DNA of 64,000 nucleotides from Pseudomonas sp. 14P_8.1_Bac3 (lineage in GTDB: Bacteria; Pseudomonadota; Gammaproteobacteria; Pseudomonadales; Pseudomonadaceae): the NCBI RefSeq assembly GCF_025466085.1, contig NZ_JANLOD010000051.1, forward strand, positions 1 through 64,000. Reading direction: 5' to 3'. The notes below the pieces were generated by a model. The model saw only the letters and a list, made by a program, of their open reading frames with translations. It was not told the origin of the DNA and did not search any database. Positions 8,837 to 17,032 of this stretch are shown here, piece by piece (positions within the stretch are counted from its first letter, which is position 1; each line of letters starts with the position of its first letter). The position numbers and the translations under genes are program-made.

Positions 8837-9616
8837 TTGCTTATCGAGTCCCGTCGTCGCGCTTATCTGACCGCCATGCAGGTGGTCAACTGGCTGCCGC
8901 GCACCGAATTGCCTTTTGCCGCGCCGTCGCGGCCCGAGTTGCTGGAGATGCCCGAGCCGCTGGTCGTCGCTTCAGTGGCACCGGTATCCGTGGCCGATGC
9001 GCCCGTGGAACCGGGGGGCAAGCCGGCCGAGCGGGTAAAGATCGAAGTGCCGCGGCCGTCGTTGGCCAGCACGCGCACCCAGGCGAAGGCCGAAGAAGAG
9101 GAAGCCCCGGTCGCAGTCAGGGCGCCGGTCGTGCCACCACCGCGATTCGCCCTGCAATTGCTGCGCGCCGGTCGCTGCCTGCTGCTGGTGGAGTTACCCA
9201 CAGGCGAGGCCTTCCAGACCCGCGATCCCGCGTACCTGCTGCTCAAAGACATGTTGCGCGCCGCCGGCCTGCCGGACAGCCCGCAGATCGTCGGCGAGCC
9301 GGTGCGCTGGCCGCTGCTCTCCCGCGGCACGATGGATCAAGGCCCCGAGGCGGCTCGCGACTTCGTGCAGGGTTTTCTTTCGGCCCGGCTGGAAGATGCG
9401 CCGTGCGTCTGCGTCTGGCTGATCGGACTGCCGGCGGTGCGTTTCGCCGGGGAAGCCACTGCCGAATCGTTCAACCGTGAACTCGAGGTCGAAGGCCTGG
9501 GCTCGGTCTGGGCCCTGCCGGGCCTGGAATTATTAATGGAAGAGCCACAGCGTAAGGCTGACGTCTGGCAAGCCATGCGTCGGCTGATGACGCGCTGGAA
9601 AGAATCGAATGAGTGA
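8837..9616 (+). CDS. holD: DNA polymerase III psi subunit (pseudomonad cryptic form)
   Basis: Candidate psi subunit of the replicase clamp loader, 259 residues. The gene lies directly before rimI and overlaps it, the same order as holD-rimI in E. coli, and in P. aeruginosa the equivalent gene was shown to encode a cryptic psi. The N-terminal stretch SRRRAYLTAMQVVNWLPR resembles the start of E. coli psi, the part that contacts chi. That favours the TTG start at 8837; the ATG at 8876 would remove it. Residues 35-95 form a Pro/Ala/Val-rich linker not found in E. coli psi; the C-terminal 150 residues form the folded part. Start codon is the least certain point. Confidence 0.75.
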   Translation: MLIESRRRAYLTAMQVVNWLPRTELPFAAPSRPELLEMPEPLVVASVAPVSVADAPVEPGGKPAERVKIEVPRPSLASTRTQAKAEEEEAPVAVRAPVVPPPRFALQLLRAGRCLLLVELPTGEAFQTRDPAYLLLKDMLRAAGLPDSPQIVGEPVRWPLLSRGTMDQGPEAARDFVQGFLSARLEDAPCVCVWLIGLPAVRFAGEATAESFNRELEVEGLGSVWALPGLELLMEEPQRKADVWQAMRRLMTRWKESNE

Positions 9617-10061
9617 CGCTGTATCGTTTCGCCCGATGACCGAGGCGGACCTGGACGCTGTACTGAAGATCGAATACGCGGCGTACAGCCATCCCTGGAC
9701 CCGCGGGATTTTTCTCGACGGGCTGGGCAAGTACCAGATCTGGTTGATGTTCGAAGGCTCGCAGCAGGTCGGGCACGGGGTGGTGCAGATCATTCTGGAT
9801 GAGGCGCATCTGCTGAACATTACCGTCAAGCCGGAAAACCAGGGGCGTGGGCTGGGCTTGACGCTGCTGGAGCACCTGATGTCGATTGCCTACAAGGCCG
9901 AGGCGCGGGAGTGTTTTCTGGAAGTGCGCGACAGCAACCGGTCGGCCTTCCGATTGTATGAGCGGTACGGGTTCAACGAGATTGGTCGGCGTCGCGATTA
10001 TTATCCGGCGGTCGGTGGGCGCGAAGATGCCGTGGTCATGGCCTGCACCCTGGTGGATTGA
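9609..10061 (+). CDS. rimI: RimI, ribosomal protein S18 N-alpha-acetyltransferase
   Basis: GNAT-fold acetyltransferase, 150 residues, which acetylates the N-terminus of ribosomal protein S18. The acetyl-CoA loop is visible as the RGLGLTLLEHL stretch preceded by NQG, around residues 78-92, and the C-terminal motif B includes EVRDSNRSAFRLYERYGF, typical of RimI. Its start overlaps the psi gene by eight bases, indicating translational coupling. Length matches the family. Confidence 0.93.
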   Translation: MSDAVSFRPMTEADLDAVLKIEYAAYSHPWTRGIFLDGLGKYQIWLMFEGSQQVGHGVVQIILDEAHLLNITVKPENQGRGLGLTLLEHLMSIAYKAEARECFLEVRDSNRSAFRLYERYGFNEIGRRRDYYPAVGGREDAVVMACTLVD

Positions 10062-10126
10062 CCATCTGGCCCGCTCCCACAAAGCACTGAACCTGCGGGA
10101 GCGAGCCTGAGCGCGAAGGCGTCCTG

Positions 10127-10160
10127 TCAGGCGCTACAGAATCTCAGGCGCTACAGAATC
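10127..10160. repeat. Perfect 17-base tandem duplication
   Basis: TCAGGCGCTACAGAATC is present twice in immediate succession (10127-10143, 10144-10160). The second copy runs into the stop codon of the acidic protein gene. A REP-like fragment (about 10068-10112) lies just to the left. It looks like a recent replication-slippage duplication in a spacer. Confidence 0.8.
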
Positions 10161-10563
10161 ATCGGTTCCCGTCCAGCGGATCCCGCCGCGCCAATTCCTC
10201 TTCATCCAGCCCGTTACCCCCGCCGATCTCATCTTCATCGACAACGCTCAAATCCCAATCGGCCTGGCCCTCTTCACCCGCCTCCCGGGCATCGCGCGCA
10301 CCGTCTTCCCGGATCAACGTCTCCGGGCTCATGTCATCGTCGGTCGGTTCATGATCCGCGGTCGAGGCGCCGGTCATGCCGGCTTCGCGCACGCGCTCTT
10401 CGGGCATCAGTTGTTCGCGTTCGTTTTCGGGCAGTTCGTCGCCGATTTTCGCGCTGGGTTCTTCCTCATCGAAATCCAGCTCGTGCATCGAGCCCATGCG
10501 GTCTTCGTTGTCGTCGATGGGCTCGGGTTGTGCCGCATCGAACGGACGTCGTGAATCAGTCAT
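10159..10563 (-). CDS. Highly acidic small protein, conserved in pseudomonads
   Basis: A 134-residue protein in which 45 residues are Asp or Glu (about one third), with no hydrophobic core, no Cys and no predicted membrane segment; likely disordered. A good ribosome site, GAGGAATT, precedes the ATG. Homologues at this place next to rimI and carbonic anhydrase are sometimes labelled serine kinase/phosphatase, but no kinase or phosphatase motif is visible, so I give no enzymatic function. It lies convergent to rimI and divergent from the carbonic anhydrase gene. Possible roles such as a DNA-mimic, a calcium-binding or a chaperone-like protein are speculation. Confidence 0.8.
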   Translation of the reverse strand: MTDSRRPFDAAQPEPIDDNEDRMGSMHELDFDEEEPSAKIGDELPENEREQLMPEERVREAGMTGASTADHEPTDDDMSPETLIREDGARDAREAGEEGQADWDLSVVDEDEIGGGNGLDEEELARRDPLDGNR

Positions 10564-10731
10564 GGCAATTCCTCATACTGTGGGCCTTACTAGGGTGGAC
10601 CCACTGGGCTGCCGAGAATTCCGCCGGCATGGAACACCGATAACAAGCTTCATCGGCAATCTGCACCTGACGCGTGACCCCGACGGACGGACGTCTGTCA
10701 AAGCAGCGCATCATTAACGAGGCTCCCTTGC

Positions 10732-11376
10732 ATGAACGAATTACAAGATCTGATCGATAATAACGAGCGCTGGGCTGACGCGATCACCAAAGAAGATCCT
10801 GACTTCTTCGCCAAACTAGCCCGTCAGCAAACGCCGGAATACCTCTGGATCGGCTGCTCCGACGCCCGCGTGCCGGCGAACGAGATCGTTGGCATGTTGC
10901 CCGGCGACCTGTTCGTACACCGCAACGTGGCCAACGTGGTGCTGCACACCGACCTGAACTGCCTGTCGGTGATTCAGTACGCCGTCGACGTGCTCAAGGT
11001 CAAACACATCCTCGTGACTGGCCACTATGGCTGCGGTGGCGTGCGGGCCTCGATGCAGGACCGTCAGCTGGGCCTGATCGACGGCTGGTTGCGCTCGATT
11101 CGTGATCTTTATTACGAAAAACGCGACGAACTCGTCCAACTGCCGACCGAGGAAGAGCGGGTCGATCGTCTGTGCGAACTCAATGTGATCCAGCAAGTGG
11201 CCAACGTCGGGCATACCACCATTGTGCAAAATGCCTGGCATCGCGGGCAGGCGCTGTCTATTCACGGCTGCATCTACGGGATCAAGGACGGTCGCTGGAA
11301 GAGCTTGAACGCCAGCATCAGCGGGTTTGAGCAATTGCCGCCGCAGTACCGCTTGCGCCCAGTCGGCGCGCCATAA
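10732..11376 (+). CDS. can: Beta-class carbonic anhydrase
   Basis: Zinc enzyme interconverting CO2 and bicarbonate in the cytoplasm, 214 residues. The zinc ligands and catalytic Asp of the beta class are all present: Cys42 and Asp44 in GCSDARVPAN, His98 and Cys101 in GHYGCGG. Length and numbering match E. coli Can. It is monocistronic, between the divergent acidic-protein gene and the convergent SET-domain gene. In P. aeruginosa the equivalent gene lies close to ychF; here a large block separates them. Confidence 0.95.
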   Translation: MNELQDLIDNNERWADAITKEDPDFFAKLARQQTPEYLWIGCSDARVPANEIVGMLPGDLFVHRNVANVVLHTDLNCLSVIQYAVDVLKVKHILVTGHYGCGGVRASMQDRQLGLIDGWLRSIRDLYYEKRDELVQLPTEEERVDRLCELNVIQQVANVGHTTIVQNAWHRGQALSIHGCIYGIKDGRWKSLNASISGFEQLPPQYRLRPVGAP

Positions 11377-11380
11377 CCAC

Positions 11381-11905
11381 TCAGTCCGGCCTTCGCCGGC
11401 GCCGGTTCTGCAAAAACAGCAGGCCATTGGCATTCGGCGACTCGTCGTAGCCGGTGATCCAACCACGGCAGCCGGGACAACCGCAGCGGCAGGCGAACTG
11501 CCGCTGCAGCTTGTCTTCCGTGGCGGCGAGGTCCATCGTCAGCCGATTACCTTTCTTGATGTCTTTCAGCGCCCATAGCCACATTTCGCTCATATCGAGG
11601 AAGACGGTGGGGTCGCAGCTGTGGTTCAGCAGGCTGCAGAACAATGGGTCGTAGACGTGGATTCCCGGTGCAAGCTGGCGCGTGTGCGCGCAGCGATAGG
11701 GCAGAAGATGGCCGGAAATCCGGCAGATTCGGCTAAAGCGCGGGAAGTTGCGCAGTACCTTGACCCCTATCGCCGAGCCTTTTCCATTGCGAACGATTGC
11801 AAAGTCGTCCCTGGACGGAAATCCGAGGTCAACCGGCAGCTCCTTGAAGGGATAAATGCCATGGGGTGGCGGTTGGACAAGCGCTTGATTCGCATGAGCT
11901 TTCAT
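11381..11905 (-). CDS. SET-domain protein with post-SET Cys cluster
   Basis: Small SET-domain protein of 174 residues; the family methylates protein lysines using S-adenosylmethionine. The ATG at 11905 has AGGGA upstream and was preferred over an upstream start that adds 15 residues. Visible elements are a degenerate N-terminal SET strand (GKGSAIG, residues 41-47), the cofactor motif NHSC at 94-97, and a post-SET-like cluster Cys139, 141, 143 and 146. The conserved catalytic Tyr of the motif before the post-SET region (usually DY) is Leu126 here (TMDLAATE), so activity may be lost or altered. Its stop is five bases from the carbonic anhydrase stop. Target protein unknown. Confidence 0.75.
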   Translation of the reverse strand: MKAHANQALVQPPPHGIYPFKELPVDLGFPSRDDFAIVRNGKGSAIGVKVLRNFPRFSRICRISGHLLPYRCAHTRQLAPGIHVYDPLFCSLLNHSCDPTVFLDMSEMWLWALKDIKKGNRLTMDLAATEDKLQRQFACRCGCPGCRGWITGYDESPNANGLLFLQNRRRRRPD

Positions 11906-12012
11906 AACGGTCCCTGTTGGCTGAGTGCTGCGACCTCCGTCAGCTGACATCCCGTCAGCCCTGCAGCACGTGGGTGTGACTCAAGCCTCTCGCATAAAAA
12001 GGCCCCGGTCTA

Positions 12013-12028
12013 CTGTCACAAGTGACAG
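12013..12028. promoter_or_regulatory. Perfect palindrome CTGTCACAAGTGACAG
   Basis: Seven-base arms with a two-base centre, 108 bases upstream of the SET-domain gene and 58 bases past the stop of the secreted-protein gene on the same strand. It has the shape of a dimeric regulator site. A T-run lies about a dozen bases beyond it on the minus strand, so a weak terminator is the alternative. Confidence 0.4.
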
Positions 12029-12085
12029 GGGGAAAACGCGCATTTCCGCGTCAGCCATGGATCACACGGGAATGCGCGTCGATGT

Positions 12086-13258
12086 TCACAGGTGTGGAGC
12101 AGGCAGCGCGGTCGCCGGTGCCGGGGCCTTGAGCTGTTTGAGTTGAGCCTTGATCGGTGTGGTTGCGCACTTGGCCGTGGCTTGCCCGGGCGTCAGGTTG
12201 CGGATCGAGGTGTAGAACAGCTCGCAGGTCTTTTCTGTCTGGGCGACCTGCCATGTCTGGGTGCAGCTTCGCAGTTCGATATCCGGGTTGCTGTCGGGGT
12301 CGCGGCCCATGGCGGCCTGCCAGCACGCGGCACTCAGGTCTTGCCCCATGACTTTCAGGCCCGCCGCATCGGCCTTGGCCTGGGCGTCGCTGCCGGTATA
12401 ACTCGCAGGATCGGCGGCGTACCAGATGTAACTTGGGTGGTTGGAGCCCAACACCGGCACTTTGACCCCTTCGTTCGGGCTGATGCTGACCAGGCCCAGC
12501 ACGTTCACCGTCGGCCCGTATTGCTGCTTGATCCAGTTACGCACCGGCGCGCCGAACGCGACCATCGGCAGCGCCGCGCCACTGGCGTTCTGGCTGATCT
12601 GCTTGACCATGGTGGTCTGGTAGTCCTTGAAATAGTCGTAGACCCCTTCCAGGTCCTTGCCCGCCGTAGACGGCGCGGCAATCGGCGCGATGTCGATGAT
12701 GGTCTGGTAAGCCGGTGTCTGCTCCGCGGGGATGCCGTTATCCGCCAGCAGCGTGGCCCAACGATCGGTGGTGGCCGACTTCAGGTAATCCTGCGCCTGA
12801 GTCAACGAGTAGTCCGGCGGGAAGTGCAGCAGTTCGACGCTTTTACGATTCTCCAACGCCATGCCCAGCGGCAGGAACAAGTACCAGCTATACGCCCACT
12901 TGCCATCGGCATTCAGCTTGCTGGCGCCGGTATAAGCCAGGTCCCCCGCATCGAGCAGCGCCGCGAGCGGTTTTTCATAGCCCTTGGGCACGCCGGTGAT
13001 GGCGGCGTAGAGCTGATCGTTATCAGTTTTGACCACCACCTTCGCCGCGCTGTAGCCATCGCGCTGCACGCTTTGTGTCAGGTAATGCTCGACGGTTTGC
13101 TCCAGCGTCCAGTTGCGAAAGCAGATCACATTGCAGTTGTTGGGGTAAGCGAACAGCCGGGTGACGCGCTCGGTGCTGCCCAGCTTCAGATCGGCATCCG
13201 CCTGGGCGACGGCGCTCAGGGTGAGGGCGGCAAGGGTGAGTGCAGCGAGTTTGAACAT
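12086..13258 (-). CDS. Secreted protein of unknown function
   Basis: A 390-residue protein starting at MFKLAALTLAALTLS, with AAGGATCTGAG upstream. The first 20 residues are a classic signal peptide ending in AQA-DA. The mature part contains NNCNVICFRNW near residue 40, further Cys residues towards the C-terminus (LSAACW, LRSCTQ, KTCELF, AKCATT), suggesting periplasmic disulphides, and a Pro/Ala-rich tail. I do not recognise a domain. Many Tyr/Trp residues and the absence of membrane segments fit a soluble periplasmic or secreted protein. It is alone on its strand, with no obvious operon partner. Confidence 0.75.
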   Translation of the reverse strand: MFKLAALTLAALTLSAVAQADADLKLGSTERVTRLFAYPNNCNVICFRNWTLEQTVEHYLTQSVQRDGYSAAKVVVKTDNDQLYAAITGVPKGYEKPLAALLDAGDLAYTGASKLNADGKWAYSWYLFLPLGMALENRKSVELLHFPPDYSLTQAQDYLKSATTDRWATLLADNGIPAEQTPAYQTIIDIAPIAAPSTAGKDLEGVYDYFKDYQTTMVKQISQNASGAALPMVAFGAPVRNWIKQQYGPTVNVLGLVSISPNEGVKVPVLGSNHPSYIWYAADPASYTGSDAQAKADAAGLKVMGQDLSAACWQAAMGRDPDSNPDIELRSCTQTWQVAQTEKTCELFYTSIRNLTPGQATAKCATTPIKAQLKQLKAPAPATALPAPHL

Positions 13259-13481
13259 GCTCAGATCCTTTTCAGCGTGATCCCGTTGGTAGGAGACAGC
13301 ATAGTGGATCAATCGCATTACACAGAGGAGCAGGCGCAGGCAGCTTTTTGGGTTATTCACGCAGCGCCGGGATACCGGTAAAACTGCAGGAGACGGTCTG
13401 CTCGGGAAGGTCTGCAGTGAATAGCCCGGTATAGGGTCCGGCTCGCAGCAGAAGTCTACGAACCGGAGGAGGGTTGAGACG

Positions 13482-13802
13482 TTACAGCAGCTTCAGGGCC
13501 AGATGGGTTCCGGCGCGCAGGTATTCGACTTGTGCAAATACGGCATCTTTGACGATCGCCTCTCCGGTGTCGGTCAGGTTGGCTTTTTTCGAATCAATGA
13601 TGGACGTTTGCGTCAATTGCATGACCACGTCCATGGCTTTTTGAAGGGCGGTCAGATTATTGTGCAGGCCGAACTCGCGGACGACGGCGTCCATTCGACG
13701 GTCAGCGTCATCACGCAGTTGTTTATACTCGGCGACCGACACCCTGCCGTCCTGATAGGTGTCGTTGATCATCTCTTCCAGCGTTTTTGATATTAAAGAC
13801 AT
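13482..13802 (-). CDS. Small helical protein of unknown function
   Basis: A 106-residue, probably all-helical cytoplasmic protein with no Cys or Trp and no signal peptide. The stretch TYQDGRVSVAEYKQLRDDAD around residues 15-34 resembles an EF-hand-like or helix-turn-helix loop (DGRVS), but a calcium site cannot be claimed. A Shine-Dalgarno AAGGATG lies about 10 bases before the ATG. It stands alone between the secreted-protein gene and the fatty acid transporter gene. No function is assigned. Confidence 0.65.
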   Translation of the reverse strand: MSLISKTLEEMINDTYQDGRVSVAEYKQLRDDADRRMDAVVREFGLHNNLTALQKAMDVVMQLTQTSIIDSKKANLTDTGEAIVKDAVFAQVEYLRAGTHLALKLL

Positions 13803-13966
13803 GTCTTGTTCATCCTTGGTCAGTGCTTTGAAGGGTTGAGCTGTCGGAGTCTACTCAACGAGTCACTGGCAAGAGATAGGACCCGCCCGAGGTTTATGTC
13901 AGGCGCAATCGAACGGGTCTGTAGGACAAATTGCACCCGCACAACAGCAGGCGCAATCAATGACAT

Positions 13967-15385
13967 TTAAGGCATCACTGGCGGCGTATACGTCAACGTC
14001 GTGCCCAGCGCCCACAGCAGGAAGAGCACCAGCGGCGTGTGTACCAGCAGTTGCACGAATGAGAAGCCGATCAGGTCCCGCGCCTTCAGCCCGAGAACGC
14101 CCAACAATGGCAGCATGTAGAACGGGTTGATCAGGTTCGGCAGTGCTTCCGCCGCGTTGTAGATCTGCACGGCCCAGCCCAGGTGGTAGTTCAGGTCGGT
14201 GGCCACTTGCATCACGTACGGCGCTTCGATGATCCACTTGCCGCCGCCCGAGGGGATGAAGAAGCCGAGGATTGCCGAGTACACGCCCATCAGCAGCGCG
14301 TAGGTGTCGTGGGACGCGATCTGTACGAAAAAGGTCGAGATGTGGTGGGCCAGGGTCTGCGCGTCCGTGCCTTTGACGGTGGTCATCAGCGCAGCAATCG
14401 AGCCGTACAGCGGGAATTGGATCAGCACGCCGGTGGTGGTGGGCACCGCGCGGGACACTGCATCGAGAAAGCTGCGCGGACGCCAGTGCAGCAAGGCGCC
14501 GAGCATGATGAACAGGAAGTTATAGGTGTTTAGTCCGGAAATCGCACTGATCGCCGGTTTGGTCGAGAACTCGTGGAACAGCCACCCGGCCGCCAGCAGC
14601 ACCAGCAAAATGATCAGCAGCGGGCTGTGTTCCAGCCATTCGCCCGGCCGGGTACGCGGTTGCAGTGGCGGCAGGTTGAAGCTTGGATCGATGCCGCACG
14701 CGTGTGCATCACGAGCCGAATTCGGGCCCGGCGCGGTGGCGTAGGCAATGATCAGCGAGATCACGATCAGTGCCAGCAACATCGCTCCGGATTGCCAGAG
14801 AAAGATTGTTTGCGTGAAAGGAATCACCCCGGTGATCGACAGGATCGACGGCGGCAGGCTGGCCGGGTTGGCCTGCAATTGCGCGGCGGACGACGACAGG
14901 CCCAGGGCCCACACCGCACCAAGGCCCAGATACGCGGCGGCGCCGGCGGCGCGGTAATCCATTTTGAGGTCAGTGCGACGGGCGAGGGCGCGCACCAGCA
15001 GGCCGCCGAATACCAGCGACAGGCCCCAGTTCAACAGCGACGCGACCATGGATATCAGCGCCACCCAAGCCACGGCGGAACGGCCGTTCTTCGGGATCCG
15101 CGCCAGGCGGTCGATCAGTTTCACGGCGGGCGGCGAACTGGCTACCACGTAACCGCCAATCACCACGAACGCCATCTGCATGGTGAACGGGATCAGGCTC
15201 CAGAATCCGTCACCGAACGCCATGGCGGCATCGGTGGGTTTGGCGCCCATGAACAGGGTGGCCACGGCGACGATGATCACCGCCAGTGCGGCGAACACCC
15301 AGGAGTCGGGGAACCAGCGTTCGGCAAAACTTGAACAACGCAGGGCGAAGCGGGCAGAGCGGGTATCTTCGATATCTGCAGCCAC
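13967..15385 (-). CDS. Short-chain fatty acid transporter (AtoE family)
   Basis: Inner-membrane transporter of 472 residues with about a dozen hydrophobic segments, matching the AtoE family that takes up short-chain fatty acids such as butyrate or acetoacetate. The GTG at 15385 has GAGGT nine bases upstream and removes an implausible basic N-terminal extension. Family features include FAERWFPDSWVFA near the N-terminus, the NWGLSLVFGG motif and the FIPSGGGKWIIEAPY stretch near residue 370. It stands alone; no CoA-transferase or thiolase gene is adjacent, unlike the E. coli ato operon, so the physiological substrate is uncertain. Confidence 0.88.
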   Translation of the reverse strand: MAADIEDTRSARFALRCSSFAERWFPDSWVFAALAVIIVAVATLFMGAKPTDAAMAFGDGFWSLIPFTMQMAFVVIGGYVVASSPPAVKLIDRLARIPKNGRSAVAWVALISMVASLLNWGLSLVFGGLLVRALARRTDLKMDYRAAGAAAYLGLGAVWALGLSSSAAQLQANPASLPPSILSITGVIPFTQTIFLWQSGAMLLALIVISLIIAYATAPGPNSARDAHACGIDPSFNLPPLQPRTRPGEWLEHSPLLIILLVLLAAGWLFHEFSTKPAISAISGLNTYNFLFIMLGALLHWRPRSFLDAVSRAVPTTTGVLIQFPLYGSIAALMTTVKGTDAQTLAHHISTFFVQIASHDTYALLMGVYSAILGFFIPSGGGKWIIEAPYVMQVATDLNYHLGWAVQIYNAAEALPNLINPFYMLPLLGVLGLKARDLIGFSFVQLLVHTPLVLFLLWALGTTLTYTPPVMP

Positions 15386-15585
15386 GGGAATACCTCGATT
15401 TTTATGTTTATTTTGGTCGTGAGGGCCGGGAAGGCCCGTCTGGACAGGTGCCAACAGTAAATCAATCGGTCACGTTTTGTGACGAAGTTTTGGCTATTCG
15501 GGACTATGGTCTAACGGGTTGTCCGCTGGCGCGTTTGCGTAGACCATGGGCGCCTTGGTTTTTTGCCTACGCCAGAGTTCTTTTG

Positions 15586-16902
15586 ATGACTGCCCATAAC
15601 GATTCGCGCCCGGCACCGTTCAGCCGCTCGGACTACAAGACCCTCGGCCTTGCGGCCCTTGGCGGCGCGCTGGAAATCTACGATTTCATCATTTTCGTAT
15701 TTTTTGCCCTGACCCTCAGTCAGCTGTTCTTCCCGCCGGAAATGCCCGAATGGCTGCGCCTGCTGCAAAGCTTCGGGATTTTCGTCACCGGTTACCTGGC
15801 AAGGCCGTTGGGCGGGATTCTGATGGCGCATTTCGCCGACCGGTTGGGGCGCAAGAAGGTCTTCAGCCTGAGCATTCTGATGATGGCGTTGCCGTGCCTG
15901 CTGATCGGCATCATGCCGACTTACGCGCAGATCGGTTATTTCGCCCCGCTGCTGTTGTTGGTGTTGCGGGTCCTGCAAGGCGCCGCGGTGGGCGGTGAAG
16001 TGCCGAGCGCCTGGGTGTTCGTCGCCGAGCACGCGCCGGCCGGGCATCGCGGTTACGCGCTGGGTTTCCTTCAGGCCGGGCTCACGTTCGGCTACCTGAT
16101 CGGAGCGCTGACTGCGACCTTTCTGGCGCAGGCCTTCACTCCGGCGGAGATCCTCGATTTTGCGTGGCGGTATCCGTTCCTGCTGGGCGGCGTGTTTGGC
16201 GTGATTGGCGTGTGGCTGCGCCGCTGGCTCAGCGAAACCCCGGTATTCATGGCGATGCAGGCCAAGCGCGATGCCGCCGTCGAACTGCCCTTGCGCACGG
16301 TATTGCGTGAGCATCGCCTGGCGATCCTGCCGGCGATGATCCTCACCTGCGTGCTGACCTCCGCCGTGGTGGTCTTCGTGGTCATCACCCCGACCATGAT
16401 GCAGAAAACCTTCGGCATGACCGCCAGCCGTACCTTCGGCCTGAGCGCCCTAGGCATCGTGTTCCTGAACATCGGCTGCGTGCTGGCCGGGTTGCTGGTC
16501 GACCGCATCGGTGCCTGGCGCACGGTGATGCTGTACAGCCTGCTGCTGCCGCTGGGCATCGGCGTGCTCTACACCTGCCTGATCGTCGGCGGCGACTGGA
16601 TCGGTCTGGCGTACGCGATTGCCGGCCTCGGCTGCGGCGTGGTCGGCGCGGTGCCTTCGGTGATGGTCAGCCTGTTCCCGGCGCGGATCCGCGTCTCGGG
16701 AATTTCCTTCACCTACAATATTGCCTACGCCGCGTGGGCCAGCGTCACACCGCTGTTGCTGATCGGCCTGATGCCGTGGAGTCCGTGGATCTGCGTGATT
16801 TTCTGCGCAGTGATGGGCGCGGTGGGTGTGAGCAGCGCGATGTATTTCGGCGCACGGATACCCTACGCGGAAGGCCGAAACGAGGCGCCCTGCATCCAGT
16901 GA
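15586..16902 (+). CDS. MFS transporter, metabolite:H+ symporter (MHS) type
   Basis: Twelve-helix major facilitator of 438 residues starting at MTAHNDSRPAPFSRSDYKTL. The MHS subfamily signature is visible: the GALEIYDFIIF start of helix 1, RPLGGILMAHFADRLGRKK between helices 2 and 3, and the GGEVPSAWVFVAEHAP stretch around residue 145. Members import organic acids or compatible solutes (citrate, ketoglutarate, proline/betaine). It is divergent from the short-chain fatty acid transporter gene across 200 bases. The longer upstream open frame lacks a ribosome site and coding character. Substrate not predictable. Confidence 0.88.
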   Translation: MTAHNDSRPAPFSRSDYKTLGLAALGGALEIYDFIIFVFFALTLSQLFFPPEMPEWLRLLQSFGIFVTGYLARPLGGILMAHFADRLGRKKVFSLSILMMALPCLLIGIMPTYAQIGYFAPLLLLVLRVLQGAAVGGEVPSAWVFVAEHAPAGHRGYALGFLQAGLTFGYLIGALTATFLAQAFTPAEILDFAWRYPFLLGGVFGVIGVWLRRWLSETPVFMAMQAKRDAAVELPLRTVLREHRLAILPAMILTCVLTSAVVVFVVITPTMMQKTFGMTASRTFGLSALGIVFLNIGCVLAGLLVDRIGAWRTVMLYSLLLPLGIGVLYTCLIVGGDWIGLAYAIAGLGCGVVGAVPSVMVSLFPARIRVSGISFTYNIAYAAWASVTPLLLIGLMPWSPWICVIFCAVMGAVGVSSAMYFGARIPYAEGRNEAPCIQ

Positions 16903-17032
16903 CGTTCAGTGGATTGCGCAGCCGTTGCAAACTATTTTTGTAGGACAAGCCTGAAATACTCTTCAGAAAATATCCCGAATGCCGATGGCTAGGCTGCATG
17001 CCGCTTTCTATCCCTGTCCATCGGTGCTTTCC

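Noticed and set aside
10159-10563. Serine kinase/phosphatase annotation of the acidic protein
   Set aside because: No nucleotide-binding, catalytic or metal motif is visible and the chain appears disordered.
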